Origin: an uncultured Geobacteraceae bacterium
Lineage (GTDB): Bacteria; Desulfobacterota; Desulfuromonadia; Geobacterales; Pseudopelobacteraceae
NCBI GenBank assembly: GCA_903958085.1
Contig: CAJBRY010000313.1
Coordinates: 1 to 34,314 of the forward strand
DNA length: 34,314 nt
Reading direction: 5' to 3'
Shown here in pieces: positions 1 to 8,956 of this stretch. Both the position numbers and the translations under genes were made by a program. The stretch's first letter is position 1; every line of letters starts with the position of its first letter. The notes beneath the pieces are model-generated. The model saw nothing but the letters and a program-made list of their open reading frames with translations, was not told the origin of the DNA and did not search any database.

Positions 1-1
1 A

Positions 2-169
2 CGCACAATTGAAATATTCACTTTAACAACTCTTGCACTTCTCAACCTCATGACCCTCTGCTGGGGGCCCCCTGGACCACCGCCAACTGTACCGGTCGGC
101 AACGCCGAAATGTCAGTAATTACGATTACCGGTGTAGCGGTTTATGGATTCTGGAAGATGAGGAAGTAG
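2..169 (+). CDS. C-terminal part (or nearly all) of a tiny secreted protein: signal-like hydrophobic segment, Pro-rich linker, TM helix, basic C-terminus; 5' end lies outside the window
   Basis: Frame 2 is open from the window edge to TAG at 167-169: RTIEIFTLTTLALLNLMTLCWGPPGPPPTVPVGNAEMSVITITGVAVYGFWKMRK*. Confidence 0.5.
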   Translation, partial: RTIEIFTLTTLALLNLMTLCWGPPGPPPTVPVGNAEMSVITITGVAVYGFWKMRK

Positions 170-512
170 GTATTCTGTTATATTCATTGAATCTCTCGCC
201 AACAACCATAAGATACTTTAGTCCAACTATATTAGCGCTTTAGGCTAACTCTTTTATAAATGCCTCCAAGCGATTTTTTCTGACATATGCTCCATCCAAA
301 ATTGTTTTCTCTCTCTCGGTTCAATACTACTATGCAATTGTTGTAAATGGTTACAAGAGGCTTTTGTAAAACAAAATATTTCCCCGTGTCATGCCTTCAT
401 CAACGTATTTTTCGGTTTATCCCATCAGTACGCTTTTTGTCGCAAATCAACTGCAATACCAGAAAATCGCGTTATGCTCTTTACATATTCCAACATTTTA
501 GGAGGTGTAATC

Positions 513-1172
513 ATGTTGAAACGCACACTATCGTCCCTATGGCTGATGTTTTTTGTCACCACAATACTTTCTGCCACGGTTGCGGCGCAGAATCGCACGG
601 AAGCGTTTGCTGCCGCCCGGACGCTGTTTGAACAGGGACTGCTCGGTTCAAAAAAGGACAATGAGCAGGCGGCAGAACTGTTCAAGGCTTTGTCAGATCA
701 GGAGCACGGTAATCCGCTCTATCTTGCCTATTACGGCAGCGCCACCACCGTCAAATCCCGTGATGCCTTCTTCCCCTGGAGCAAACTGAAGCTGGGCGAA
801 CAGGGGTTGGATATCATCGATAAGGCATTGAAGATGGTTACCGCGGAGCACGATACGACCATGATCAAAGGGGTACCGGTCAGTGTCGGGACCAGGCTGG
901 TTGCGGTAAGTACCTTCCTGCAAATGCCTGACAAATATTTCCACCGTTTTGTAGCCGGAAAAAGCCTGCTGACAGAAACCATGAACAGCCGTGCTTTTGC
1001 CGCTGCACCTGCGCATATCAAGGCTGCCTTTCATGTCCAGGCTGCAACTGTCGCCCGGACTGACAAACAGAGTACCGAGGAGATACGCCAGCTTAAACAG
1101 GCGCAGGAGCTGGATCCGAAAGGCAAAGCGGCCCCAGCGGTTCATGCTCGGTTGAAGGAGTTGGGGCAATGA
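513..1172 (+). CDS. Exported TPR-like/hypothetical periplasmic protein, first gene of an ABC operon
   Basis: ATG at 513 preceded by AGGAGGTG; signal peptide MLKRTLSSLWLMFFVTTILSATVAAQ; Ala-rich helical repeats; stop overlaps the next start (ATGA). Confidence 0.75.
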   Translation: MLKRTLSSLWLMFFVTTILSATVAAQNRTEAFAAARTLFEQGLLGSKKDNEQAAELFKALSDQEHGNPLYLAYYGSATTVKSRDAFFPWSKLKLGEQGLDIIDKALKMVTAEHDTTMIKGVPVSVGTRLVAVSTFLQMPDKYFHRFVAGKSLLTETMNSRAFAAAPAHIKAAFHVQAATVARTDKQSTEEIRQLKQAQELDPKGKAAPAVHARLKELGQ

Positions 1173-1864
1173 GTGCCACGGCAGCCACAGCAGACGCCAC
1201 GTTGCTTTGTCTGAGCGGCGTGACGAAAACCTACCGGATGGGTGAAGCCACTGTACCGGCGCTGCGCGAGGTGTCTCTGGCCATTCAACCGGGTGAGTTT
1301 ACGGCGCTGATGGGGTCGTCCGGCAGCGGCAAGAGCACCATACTCAATATCTGTGGCCTGGTTGATCGCCCTGACTGCGGTACGGTGGAGCTTGACGGGA
1401 AGGATACGGGAACGCTGGACGAACAGGCGCTGACGCTGGTGCGGCGGGAAAACATCGGCTTTATTTTTCAGGGGTTCAACCTGGTGCCGGTCATGACCAC
1501 CTTTGAAAATGTCGAGTATCCGCTGTTTCTCTCCGGAGTCCCGGCAGGTGAGCGGCGGCAACGGGTCAGCGAGATGCTGACGAAAGTCGGGCTGGCTGAT
1601 CTGGAACGGCGGCGCCCCGATGAACTGTCCGGCGGACAGCGCCAGCGGGTAGCCATTGCACGGGCGCTGGTGAAGATGCCAAAGCTGATTATTGCCGATG
1701 AACCGACTGCCAATCTGGACAGCGCCACATCCAACCAGATCGTCGGCGTCATGCACGAACTGGGGCGGATGATCGGCACAACTTTCCTGATCGCCACCCA
1801 CGACCCGCGCCTGACTGTGTTGTGCGACCGGGTCATCACCATGAATGACGGGGTGCTGCAATGA
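1169..1864 (+). CDS. ABC transporter ATP-binding protein, LolD/MacB type
   Basis: Walker A GSSGSGKST, signature LSGGQRQRVAIARAL, Walker B LIIADEPTANLD. Confidence 0.95.
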   Translation: MSATAATADATLLCLSGVTKTYRMGEATVPALREVSLAIQPGEFTALMGSSGSGKSTILNICGLVDRPDCGTVELDGKDTGTLDEQALTLVRRENIGFIFQGFNLVPVMTTFENVEYPLFLSGVPAGERRQRVSEMLTKVGLADLERRRPDELSGGQRQRVAIARALVKMPKLIIADEPTANLDSATSNQIVGVMHELGRMIGTTFLIATHDPRLTVLCDRVITMNDGVLQ

Positions 1865-3081
1865 AATGGCTCATTTTTGCCGGTAAAAATATCCTGCGTA
1901 ACCGGCGCAGGTCACTGATCACGGTCCTGATCACCGCCGTTGGTACCGCCGGAATCCTCATCAGCGGAGGTTTTGCCCTGTTTACCTATGAATCGCTGCA
2001 GGAAATGGCGGCCCGGGACAGCGGACACCTCATTGTGGCGCACAAAAATTTCTTCACCAGTGACGAAGATACCCCCATGCAGTACGGACTTGATAACGCT
2101 GCCGAAATGAGAAAGCGTCTGGAGCAGGATAGCGGTGTGCGTATGGCTCTGCCGCGGGTGCAGTTTTCAGGCCTGCTCAGCAATGGCGATAAGTCGTCCG
2201 TATTCGTTGGCATGGGGGTTGATCCTGCCGGTGAATTCTACACCAAGGGACCGGCGCTGACAGTTGCTTCCGGAACTACCCTGAGTGCTGCACCGAAAGC
2301 AGACGCTCCGGCGGAAATCATGCTCGGCACGGAACTGGCCCGGCAGATGAAGGCGGTGCCGGGTACTCTACTGACGCTGCTCTCAACCACCACCAACGGC
2401 AGTCTCAATGCGTTGGATGTTACCGTGTGCGGCACGGTCAGCACCGGCGTTCCCGATGTGGATAAGCGGCTGGTGTACGTGAATATTGCCACGGCGCAGC
2501 ACCTGTTGGTGACCGACAGGGTGAGTACGCTGTCGGTGTACCTGAAGGATACGGGGCAGACCGATGTAATGCGGACTCAGGTGGCAGCTCAGTTTCCACT
2601 GCAGACGGTGCAGACCTGGCGTGATCAGGCCTATTATTATGAGGCGGTGCGCAGCCTTTATAACCGGATTTTCGGCCTGCTGGGAATTGTCATTGTTGTG
2701 ATGGTCGGCTTTGCCATATCAAACACCCTGACCATGGCGGTGGTGGAGCGGACCCGGGAAATCGGCACTCTGCGGGCTCTCGGTACACTGCCGCAGCAGA
2801 TTGTCGGGGTATTTGTGTTGGAAGGGATGATCCTCGGTGGGGCCGGCTCGCTCTGCGGTATGCTGACGGCTTTGTCGACAACATTTATATTCCTTTTTGC
2901 CGATTTCCAGATGCCCCCGCCGCCGGGACGCTCGGTCGGCTATCCGCTGCAGATTAATTTTTCACCCTCACTCTATTTGCTGACGACACTGGTTCTGGTG
3001 TTGCTCTCAGTTACCGCCGCCTGGTTTGTCAGCAGAAAGATGGCGGCAAAACCGATCGTGGAGGCATTGACCCATGTGTAA
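1861..3081 (+). CDS. ABC transporter permease, FtsX/MacB/LolC-E type
   Basis: N-terminal TM, large periplasmic domain, three C-terminal TMs with VVERTREIGTLRALGT motif; ATGA overlap with the ATPase gene. Confidence 0.93.
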   Translation: MKWLIFAGKNILRNRRRSLITVLITAVGTAGILISGGFALFTYESLQEMAARDSGHLIVAHKNFFTSDEDTPMQYGLDNAAEMRKRLEQDSGVRMALPRVQFSGLLSNGDKSSVFVGMGVDPAGEFYTKGPALTVASGTTLSAAPKADAPAEIMLGTELARQMKAVPGTLLTLLSTTTNGSLNALDVTVCGTVSTGVPDVDKRLVYVNIATAQHLLVTDRVSTLSVYLKDTGQTDVMRTQVAAQFPLQTVQTWRDQAYYYEAVRSLYNRIFGLLGIVIVVMVGFAISNTLTMAVVERTREIGTLRALGTLPQQIVGVFVLEGMILGGAGSLCGMLTALSTTFIFLFADFQMPPPPGRSVGYPLQINFSPSLYLLTTLVLVLLSVTAAWFVSRKMAAKPIVEALTHV

Positions 3082-3808
3082 ATATATCGTGACGTTCATC
3101 ATTGTCTGTTTCACCGTTCTGCCGGCACGGGCCGGAGAAGTTACCAAATACCTCAAAAAAGCCGACAGCTATCGCCTGGAAGCGAATGCCATGCAGGTTG
3201 AGACGGAGGTAAAGCTGTTCAAATCGGGTAAACTTGATAAAGAACGGCTCTATACCGTGTATCTCAAAAATGGCCGTCGCTCGCTGGTTTTGATGCAGTC
3301 TGCCGGAGAAAAGGGGCAGAAGGTGCTGATGCTGGGCGACGACTTCTGGCAGATCATGCCGCAGAGTCAGCGACCGATCCGCATTACTCCGATGCAGAAG
3401 CTGCTTGGGGATGCCTCGGTTGGCGACATCGCCACCATGAACTGGAGTGAGGATTACGATGGCAGCGTTACCGGTGAGGTGGATGTGGACGGGACACCGT
3501 GTCTGCATCTAAGCCTCACAGCCAAAAACAAAGGGGTGAGTTATAAACGGATCGAACTGTTTATCGCCAAAAACGATTACCGGCCGGTCAAGGCCAATCT
3601 GTATGTCGCTTCCGACAAACTGGCAAAACAGGCACGCTTTACTGTGGCATCGGTTAAGGGGCGCCAGCAGGTAACTGCCATGGCTATCAAGGACCAGATA
3701 CAGACCGGTCGGGAAACGGTGATCAACTATCTGTCCAGAAAAGCGCGCAGCGTGCCGGATGAGTATTACAATCCGATGTTTCTGACGCGTAATGATTTGA
3801 AGGAGTGA
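3074..3808 (+). CDS. Outer membrane lipoprotein-sorting protein-like (LolA-like fold)
   Basis: Signal peptide; core pattern YLKNGRRSLVLMQSAGEKGQKVLMLGDDFWQIMPQSQRPIRITPMQKLLGDASVGDIATMNW is typical of the LolA-like family. Confidence 0.85.
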   Translation: MCKYIVTFIIVCFTVLPARAGEVTKYLKKADSYRLEANAMQVETEVKLFKSGKLDKERLYTVYLKNGRRSLVLMQSAGEKGQKVLMLGDDFWQIMPQSQRPIRITPMQKLLGDASVGDIATMNWSEDYDGSVTGEVDVDGTPCLHLSLTAKNKGVSYKRIELFIAKNDYRPVKANLYVASDKLAKQARFTVASVKGRQQVTAMAIKDQIQTGRETVINYLSRKARSVPDEYYNPMFLTRNDLKE

Positions 3809-5040
3809 GAGGCAAAACTGCAATAACTGTGGTGTGCGCTGCCGGTCTGTTCATTTCACCAGTTGCTGCTTCCGATGTGTCCATCAAAGCCTGGGTCATT
3901 CCGGAGTACCACACTCTCAACTCCTCAAGCCCGTTTGCCCCTGGCGCTGGTCAGAGCGATTTCGGCAGAAACCGGACTAGGGAAGAGGTGGAACTGCGCG
4001 CCAAAGCATGGGATGTCAACCTGGTGGCAACGGCTGCCACTACCGCCATGGAGGGAAAAGAGCCGGAGCAAACTGCCATACTCAACGAACTGAATTACGA
4101 TTTTTCCGTGGCAGGAGAGCGGTTTTCCCTGGGCAAAAAAATTGTCAACTGGGATGTGGGGTTCGGATTCCGGCCGCTTGACCTGCTGCAGCAGGAAAAC
4201 CGGCGCTCCATTGCAGCAACAACGTTAGAGGGGATACCGTACCTGTCGTGGGAAAAATTCAGCGGAGATTCCGCCTGGATGCTGATTTACGTCAATCCGG
4301 TTCAAGGCAGGGCCACAGTAGCAAAAAATGACGAGTCGGTGGCACTGAAATATTATCTGCGTAATGCTGCCACCGACTGGCATGCCGTGATGCGTCTGAG
4401 CGAGCGGCATCATATTGAGACAGGTGCTGCCGTCAGCAGCGTACCTCTGGAGAGCATGGAGGTCCACGGTTCACTGCTGTATCAGCAGCGTTTTGAACAG
4501 CAGTATAATTCGCTGACAGGATCATCCGGAGTGCATTTGAACAGCAGCGATCCGATGCAACTCAATACCCGCAGGCATGGCGTCAAGGCGCTGGCCGGTT
4601 TTACCCTTACCGGTGAAGCGGGGTTTTCACTTCTTGGCGAAGCGTGGTATGACGCCACATCGTACAGTGCGGCCGATTGGCGCGATGTGAAACAACTTGT
4701 CGAGCAACAGGCTGCGCTGCTCAGTCAGGGTGCTCCTGTGGCGGCGGTCAATGGCAATATCGCCTACAGTCTGCGTTACTTCGAACGACCGAACCTGCTG
4801 AAGGAAAACCTACTGCTGCGCCTGTCACATCGCCGTGAGGGGGAAAACTGGGAACCGGCGCTTGATATTCTCTGTACTCCGGTGGATGCCGGTCTGGTTG
4901 CCACGGCATCTCTTGCCTATATTGGAAACCATTTCCGGGTAGACAGCGGCGTTCGTCAATATGGCGGAGCCAGTGGCTCAGCCTACCGGATGCTGCCGGA
5001 GGAGCGGATTGTGTATCTTGCCCTGCAGGGGTTCTGGTAG
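3805..5040 (+). CDS. Putative outer membrane beta-barrel protein, last gene of the ABC/LolA-like operon
   Basis: GTG start overlapping the upstream TGA (GTGA); signal peptide ending in VAAS; alternating aromatic/polar strands; C-terminal ...VYLALQGFW ends in an aromatic residue. Confidence 0.72.
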   Translation: MRGKTAITVVCAAGLFISPVAASDVSIKAWVIPEYHTLNSSSPFAPGAGQSDFGRNRTREEVELRAKAWDVNLVATAATTAMEGKEPEQTAILNELNYDFSVAGERFSLGKKIVNWDVGFGFRPLDLLQQENRRSIAATTLEGIPYLSWEKFSGDSAWMLIYVNPVQGRATVAKNDESVALKYYLRNAATDWHAVMRLSERHHIETGAAVSSVPLESMEVHGSLLYQQRFEQQYNSLTGSSGVHLNSSDPMQLNTRRHGVKALAGFTLTGEAGFSLLGEAWYDATSYSAADWRDVKQLVEQQAALLSQGAPVAAVNGNIAYSLRYFERPNLLKENLLLRLSHRREGENWEPALDILCTPVDAGLVATASLAYIGNHFRVDSGVRQYGGASGSAYRMLPEERIVYLALQGFW

Positions 5041-5090
5041 TAACCGGCTGGAATTAATTATGCTCCACACGCTTTAAAATTGCTGCATTT

Positions 5091-5165
5091 GGCTTCGACT
5101 CCGCTCAGTCAACGCTCGTTCCCTGAACGGAGCGATGCGGTACGCGTGTCGAGCTGTCGAGGGGA
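5091..5165. repeat. Degraded imperfect palindromic intergenic repeat
   Basis: GGCTTCGACTCCGCTCAGTCAACGCTCGTTCCCTGAACGGAGCGATGC; GACTCCGCTCAG and CTGAACGGAGCG are inverted copies matching at 10 of 12 positions. Confidence 0.5.
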
Positions 5166-5311
5166 CGTTTATGTCTGCGCGTTGACATTGTCTCCGGATG
5201 TCTCATGATATAAAATGTTGTCATTGAATACCGCCAAGGAGAGTGGCATGGTGTGAATTGTTCGTCTTGTTGTATGTTAAATTAATTGCAACCTGCCGGA
5301 GTGAGGACACA

Positions 5312-6043
5312 ATGAGTGGAAAATTTTCTGAAAATTATCTGACGAATCTCATAGGTGCGCTGTTTGCGATAGTGGCGGCTCTCTGCTGCTGGCTGCTGTT
5401 CTCCATTTTCAGCAACCATTACGTTGCCGGCAGGTGGCTTGCAGTATCGGCTGTTGTTGATTCTGCCGGAGTAAAAAGTAGTCACAGCAGGAGCATGTCC
5501 CGCTCTCTACCCACCTTCAATTCCAGGGTTATGACGTCTTACCGGTATCAGTTCAAAGGCGTAATGTACACCGGCGAGCGGGTTGACTTTAGCTTCGGCA
5601 GCGACAATTTTGCAGATGCCCGTCGCGCCCGCCAGATAGATCTATTGCGTAGTGGCTCACCAATGGTTTTCGTGGATCCGGACAATCCGTCCAATAGCGT
5701 GCTGGATCGTTCACTGCCGATTGAACAGATTAACTTTGCCATTATTTTTCTGTTTTTCCCCTGTGGACTTGGTACGGCAACCGTACTTGGCTGGCTGGCA
5801 AAACTTGCCGCGCTCGCAGACTGGGAATGGCCGGGCAGGTTCATGATGCCGATGATTGGCCTCGTCCACAGTCTGCCGGCTTTTTATGCTCCTTTTTTTG
5901 CTCCAGCCGATCTCGGGCTTTTTGGTTGGTTGCTGGTACTGATGGCCGGTAGCGTGTTTCTCATCAGCGTACGGGCCATCTGGCGAAGGATTCAGGATCC
6001 GACCATCGGTGCACTCCTGATGACCGGACGATTTCAGCGGTAA
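5312..6043 (+). CDS. DUF3592-like membrane protein
   Basis: ATG at 5312 (MSGKFSENYLTNLIGALFAI); TM - central domain with YRYQFKGVMYTGERV...VFVDPDNPSNSVLDR - TMs. Confidence 0.75.
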   Translation: MSGKFSENYLTNLIGALFAIVAALCCWLLFSIFSNHYVAGRWLAVSAVVDSAGVKSSHSRSMSRSLPTFNSRVMTSYRYQFKGVMYTGERVDFSFGSDNFADARRARQIDLLRSGSPMVFVDPDNPSNSVLDRSLPIEQINFAIIFLFFPCGLGTATVLGWLAKLAALADWEWPGRFMMPMIGLVHSLPAFYAPFFAPADLGLFGWLLVLMAGSVFLISVRAIWRRIQDPTIGALLMTGRFQR

Positions 6044-6165
6044 TTTGTAACACTTCCGGCCCACCTGTTCTGACTTTTGCCGATGCTGGAATCCTTATTC
6101 TTTGCGGCAAATAGAAACAGCTGTTGTCTCAGTATAAGCGGCCAATTTGTGGAGGAGGGCATAGT

Positions 6166-6582
6166 TTGATTCCACCAATTTTACGTCTGACATTGCTACT
6201 AGCGGGAATTTCATTATTATGTGGATGCAGCAACGGATTGCCGTCTGATCTGGTAGGACACTTGGCCAATCGTGGCATTCAGGTCGCCCCGGCGAAAGTC
6301 CACGCCTCTTCATCTTCCCGAACCGGCAATATTCTAGTGCCATACTCTACAGAAACTGCCACCAACATCATAACAACCTTCAAGCTGCAGAGAATTCAAC
6401 CCGAGGACCGGCAATGGAGTTGGGCGATCAGCCGAGTGGGAGAACTTTCTTCAGTGAAAAAGTTATGGGGCCTGTCAGGAAGGCCGACACAATTCAAACT
6501 CGGGAGCGGCAGACAATTTGAATCTCTCCGGGTCTTATTCCCCGAAGCTTGCTTCGATGAGAGAAAACAATTACTGACGTGA
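6166..6582 (+). CDS. Hypothetical lipoprotein with a C-terminus running into a repeat element
   Basis: TTG start with GGAGGAGGG upstream; lipobox ISLLCGC; final residues PEACFDERKQLLT are encoded across the first CTTG hairpin. Confidence 0.55.
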   Translation: MIPPILRLTLLLAGISLLCGCSNGLPSDLVGHLANRGIQVAPAKVHASSSSRTGNILVPYSTETATNIITTFKLQRIQPEDRQWSWAISRVGELSSVKKLWGLSGRPTQFKLGSGRQFESLRVLFPEACFDERKQLLT

Positions 6583-6604
6583 TACCCCGTAGCTTGCTGC
6601 GGGG
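6535..6604. repeat. Two tandem CTTG-loop hairpins (REP-like or terminator-like)
   Basis: CGAAGCTTGCTTCG at 6543-6556 and CCCCGTAGCTTGCTGCGGGG at 6585-6604; both have GC-CTTG-type cores. Confidence 0.65.
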
Positions 6605-6824
6605 TTGTTCATTACTTTTTCCTGATTTTAACTGACGATGGTTTCATGTATTTACTGGCGGAGTATGCCTATGGATAACGAGTAAAAAAGGATCAGAGCA
6701 CATATTAACGTATGTCGTTTTCTATGGATTCAACTCAGGATTCCAGATTTCAGCAAAAATTATGTAACCGGATTTCTTTGAAGCATTATCCTTGCAGTCA
6801 ATTGCCATTTCAGAGGTGATACTC

Positions 6825-7301
6825 ATGCATAGTCAATTAAATCTCCAGAGCAAGCCTGAACTTAATCTCCTCATGTCCATTGGCGTACTACTGATGGGTG
6901 CGCCCCTGTTCTGGCTGGGCCGTACGTATACCGGATATGGCGACAACAGATTTGCGGCGTTTGCCTTGGGATGCCTGCTACTTATCCTTGGCCTGATGGC
7001 ACTGGTAATGGGTGAAACGCGTAGCATCGAACTTGATGTGGAGCGGAAGCGAATCGTGCTTGATATCAAGCGGCGAATTGGTGGCTGCCGACAGGTCGTC
7101 ATTCCGTTTCAGGCGATAGAGAAATTCACTATTCTACGCATGGGAACATCCAGCAATCTCTCGGTCTACTATGATCTTGGTGTCGTACAGCGTTCCGGGA
7201 AAACCGTCTACCTGTTCGGCGGTTGTGCTTTCGATGGTCGGATGAGTAGCGAATGGATTGAGGGTCTCAGAATACAATTTGAACAGGTAGTTTTCATGTG
7301 A
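6825..7301 (+). CDS. Hypothetical membrane protein: two TMs plus a beta-rich cytoplasmic domain
   Basis: ATG at 6825 with AGAGGTG upstream; two hydrophobic helices then RSIELDVERKRIVLDIKRR... Confidence 0.65.
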   Translation: MHSQLNLQSKPELNLLMSIGVLLMGAPLFWLGRTYTGYGDNRFAAFALGCLLLILGLMALVMGETRSIELDVERKRIVLDIKRRIGGCRQVVIPFQAIEKFTILRMGTSSNLSVYYDLGVVQRSGKTVYLFGGCAFDGRMSSEWIEGLRIQFEQVVFM

Positions 7302-7414
7302 AGGGGATTTTTGACGGTTAAGCCCTTGCCAAGAGGCAAAGCGGAAAAACGAATGATCCAACATGAGAGATACACCTGACCTAAATACGGTCACAAACAA
7401 TTAAGGAGTCAAAT

Positions 7415-8191
7415 ATGATGAATATAGACTATGCATTTGCAAAGAAATGCGATGAATTGTCTATAAGGAAATTGTTGTCGGATTCTCAGCTACCGATAGA
7501 GGGAGTTGCGACTTTTCTAGAACACTACATAGTTGCCTCGTTAGAACAGGAGGTTATCGGAGTTATTGGAGTTGAAATTTACGGCAATATCGGTTTACTT
7601 CGTTCATTAGCAGTTAAGAGCGGACTTCAAGGAAAAACTATAGGAAAGGAGCTTTTCTCGCGAATAATGGCATTTGCTCATAATCAACACATGAACGAAC
7701 TATATTTGCTTACAACAACTGCCGAGATTTTTTTTGCTAAACGAGGATTCCATAAAATTGACAGGGAGACTGTCCCAGAGACTCTGAAAGAATCTATAGA
7801 ATTCAAAAACCTTTGCCCAGAATCAGCTATCTGTATGAAATTGCAACTAAACCAACATGCAGTCTATTTTCCGCAAGGAGCATTACCGCTAAAGGAGGAT
7901 GTACCAGGTGCATTTATGTGGGGAGTCGCTCTTGAGAAAACGCTTCTAACCTACTTTGAGGTTTTATCAAATTGCCGTTTTGAACATCATACTCATGAAA
8001 GTGAACAGATCACTATGGTTCTTGAAGGTGAGTTGTTTTTTGAAATTGCTAACGACACATTTTGTATTAAAAAAGGTGAAGTCATCGCAATTCCTTCAAA
8101 TATTCCACATGCTGTGTATACGAAAGATAAAGAGGTGAAAGCAATTGATGCATGGTCACCGGTAATGCCTCAGTATGTAAGAAAAGTTTAA
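7415..8191 (+). CDS. ArsN2-like GNAT acetyltransferase fused to a C-terminal cupin domain
   Basis: N-terminal GNAT with GLLRSLAVKSGLQGKTIGKELF, LYLLTTTAEIFFAKRGFHKIDRE and LCPESAICMK, as in ArsN2-type proteins; C-terminal cupin with FEHHTHESEQITMVLEGELFFEI...IPSNIPHAV; RBS AAGGAG. Confidence 0.82.
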   Translation: MMNIDYAFAKKCDELSIRKLLSDSQLPIEGVATFLEHYIVASLEQEVIGVIGVEIYGNIGLLRSLAVKSGLQGKTIGKELFSRIMAFAHNQHMNELYLLTTTAEIFFAKRGFHKIDRETVPETLKESIEFKNLCPESAICMKLQLNQHAVYFPQGALPLKEDVPGAFMWGVALEKTLLTYFEVLSNCRFEHHTHESEQITMVLEGELFFEIANDTFCIKKGEVIAIPSNIPHAVYTKDKEVKAIDAWSPVMPQYVRKV

Positions 8192-8243
8192 GCGATATAA
8201 CCAAGTAGAAACATGAATATGCTCCGCTGAAAGGTACCACACC

Positions 8244-8825
8244 ATGAACCGCCTCATCGCACGTTTTTTCAATGAAGGCCTTGATGCCTCACTCAGTGTG
8301 GCTTCCAAAGAAACAGTGATTCAAGAACAGAATGGTACATTGTACATAACGTCCAAGCAGTCATCCATGCGATGCTACTTCGCGGCACTTTTTGCTTTGC
8401 CATGCCTGTATTACCTGTATTACAGCTTCACACACCCTGGCATCACCACTGTCGCAATCGCTTTGATCGTCTGCCCGATATTAATGTTCACTGCGTTACT
8501 GCTCTGGAGGGTGGAGGCCAGTAAGGTTATTTACAATAAGCAACGACTGATAACCAGTAGACTCCGTTTTTTCTCATACATGAAGGAGGTTACGGAGCCA
8601 CTGGCAATGAATGGCACCATAGCTCTGACCTGGCGTTGGGAAGCAGGAGGTTCTGAAACAACCGGTTTTAATGTGTACACCATTACCGGCACACCGGGAA
8701 AGGGCCTTCTGTTTTCAACCTTGAACAATTATGTTGAGGCGCGTGCCTTTGCCGAGCGCCTTGCGATTTTCCTCGGGTTTACACTGGAAGACAGAGTGCC
8801 ACCGGAACATCGTAATGATCGTTGA
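8244..8825 (+). CDS. Hypothetical membrane protein: two TMs plus a soluble domain
   Basis: ORF with RBS-like AAGGT; two adjacent TMs followed by a PH-like beta-rich tail. Confidence 0.65.
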   Translation: MNRLIARFFNEGLDASLSVASKETVIQEQNGTLYITSKQSSMRCYFAALFALPCLYYLYYSFTHPGITTVAIALIVCPILMFTALLLWRVEASKVIYNKQRLITSRLRFFSYMKEVTEPLAMNGTIALTWRWEAGGSETTGFNVYTITGTPGKGLLFSTLNNYVEARAFAERLAIFLGFTLEDRVPPEHRNDR

Positions 8826-8956
8826 CAAATCAAACCGATGCCTTATCAGATAGATGATTCAAGCTAAACGGCAGCTGGACGATGCATCAGACGGCTGGCT
8901 TGCGGGCATGGAGTGGCGACCGAAACCGGAAGGCCTTGAATAATAGAGGAAACTAC

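Noticed and set aside
63-72. GGGGGCCCCC palindrome
   Set aside because: Short, inside a Pro-coding stretch of the partial ORF; explained by codon usage.
347-631. 94-aa ORF overlapping the first operon gene
   Set aside because: No RBS; overlaps the well-supported CDS starting at 513 in another frame.
1142-1861. 239-aa minus-strand ORF
   Set aside because: Fully antisense to the clear ABC ATPase gene; low-complexity His/Gln/Arg composition typical of a shadow ORF.
5182-5217. Promoter-like TTGACA ... TATAAA upstream of the DUF3592-like gene
   Set aside because: Spacing of about 21 bp between boxes is too long; the better-spaced -10 is weak.
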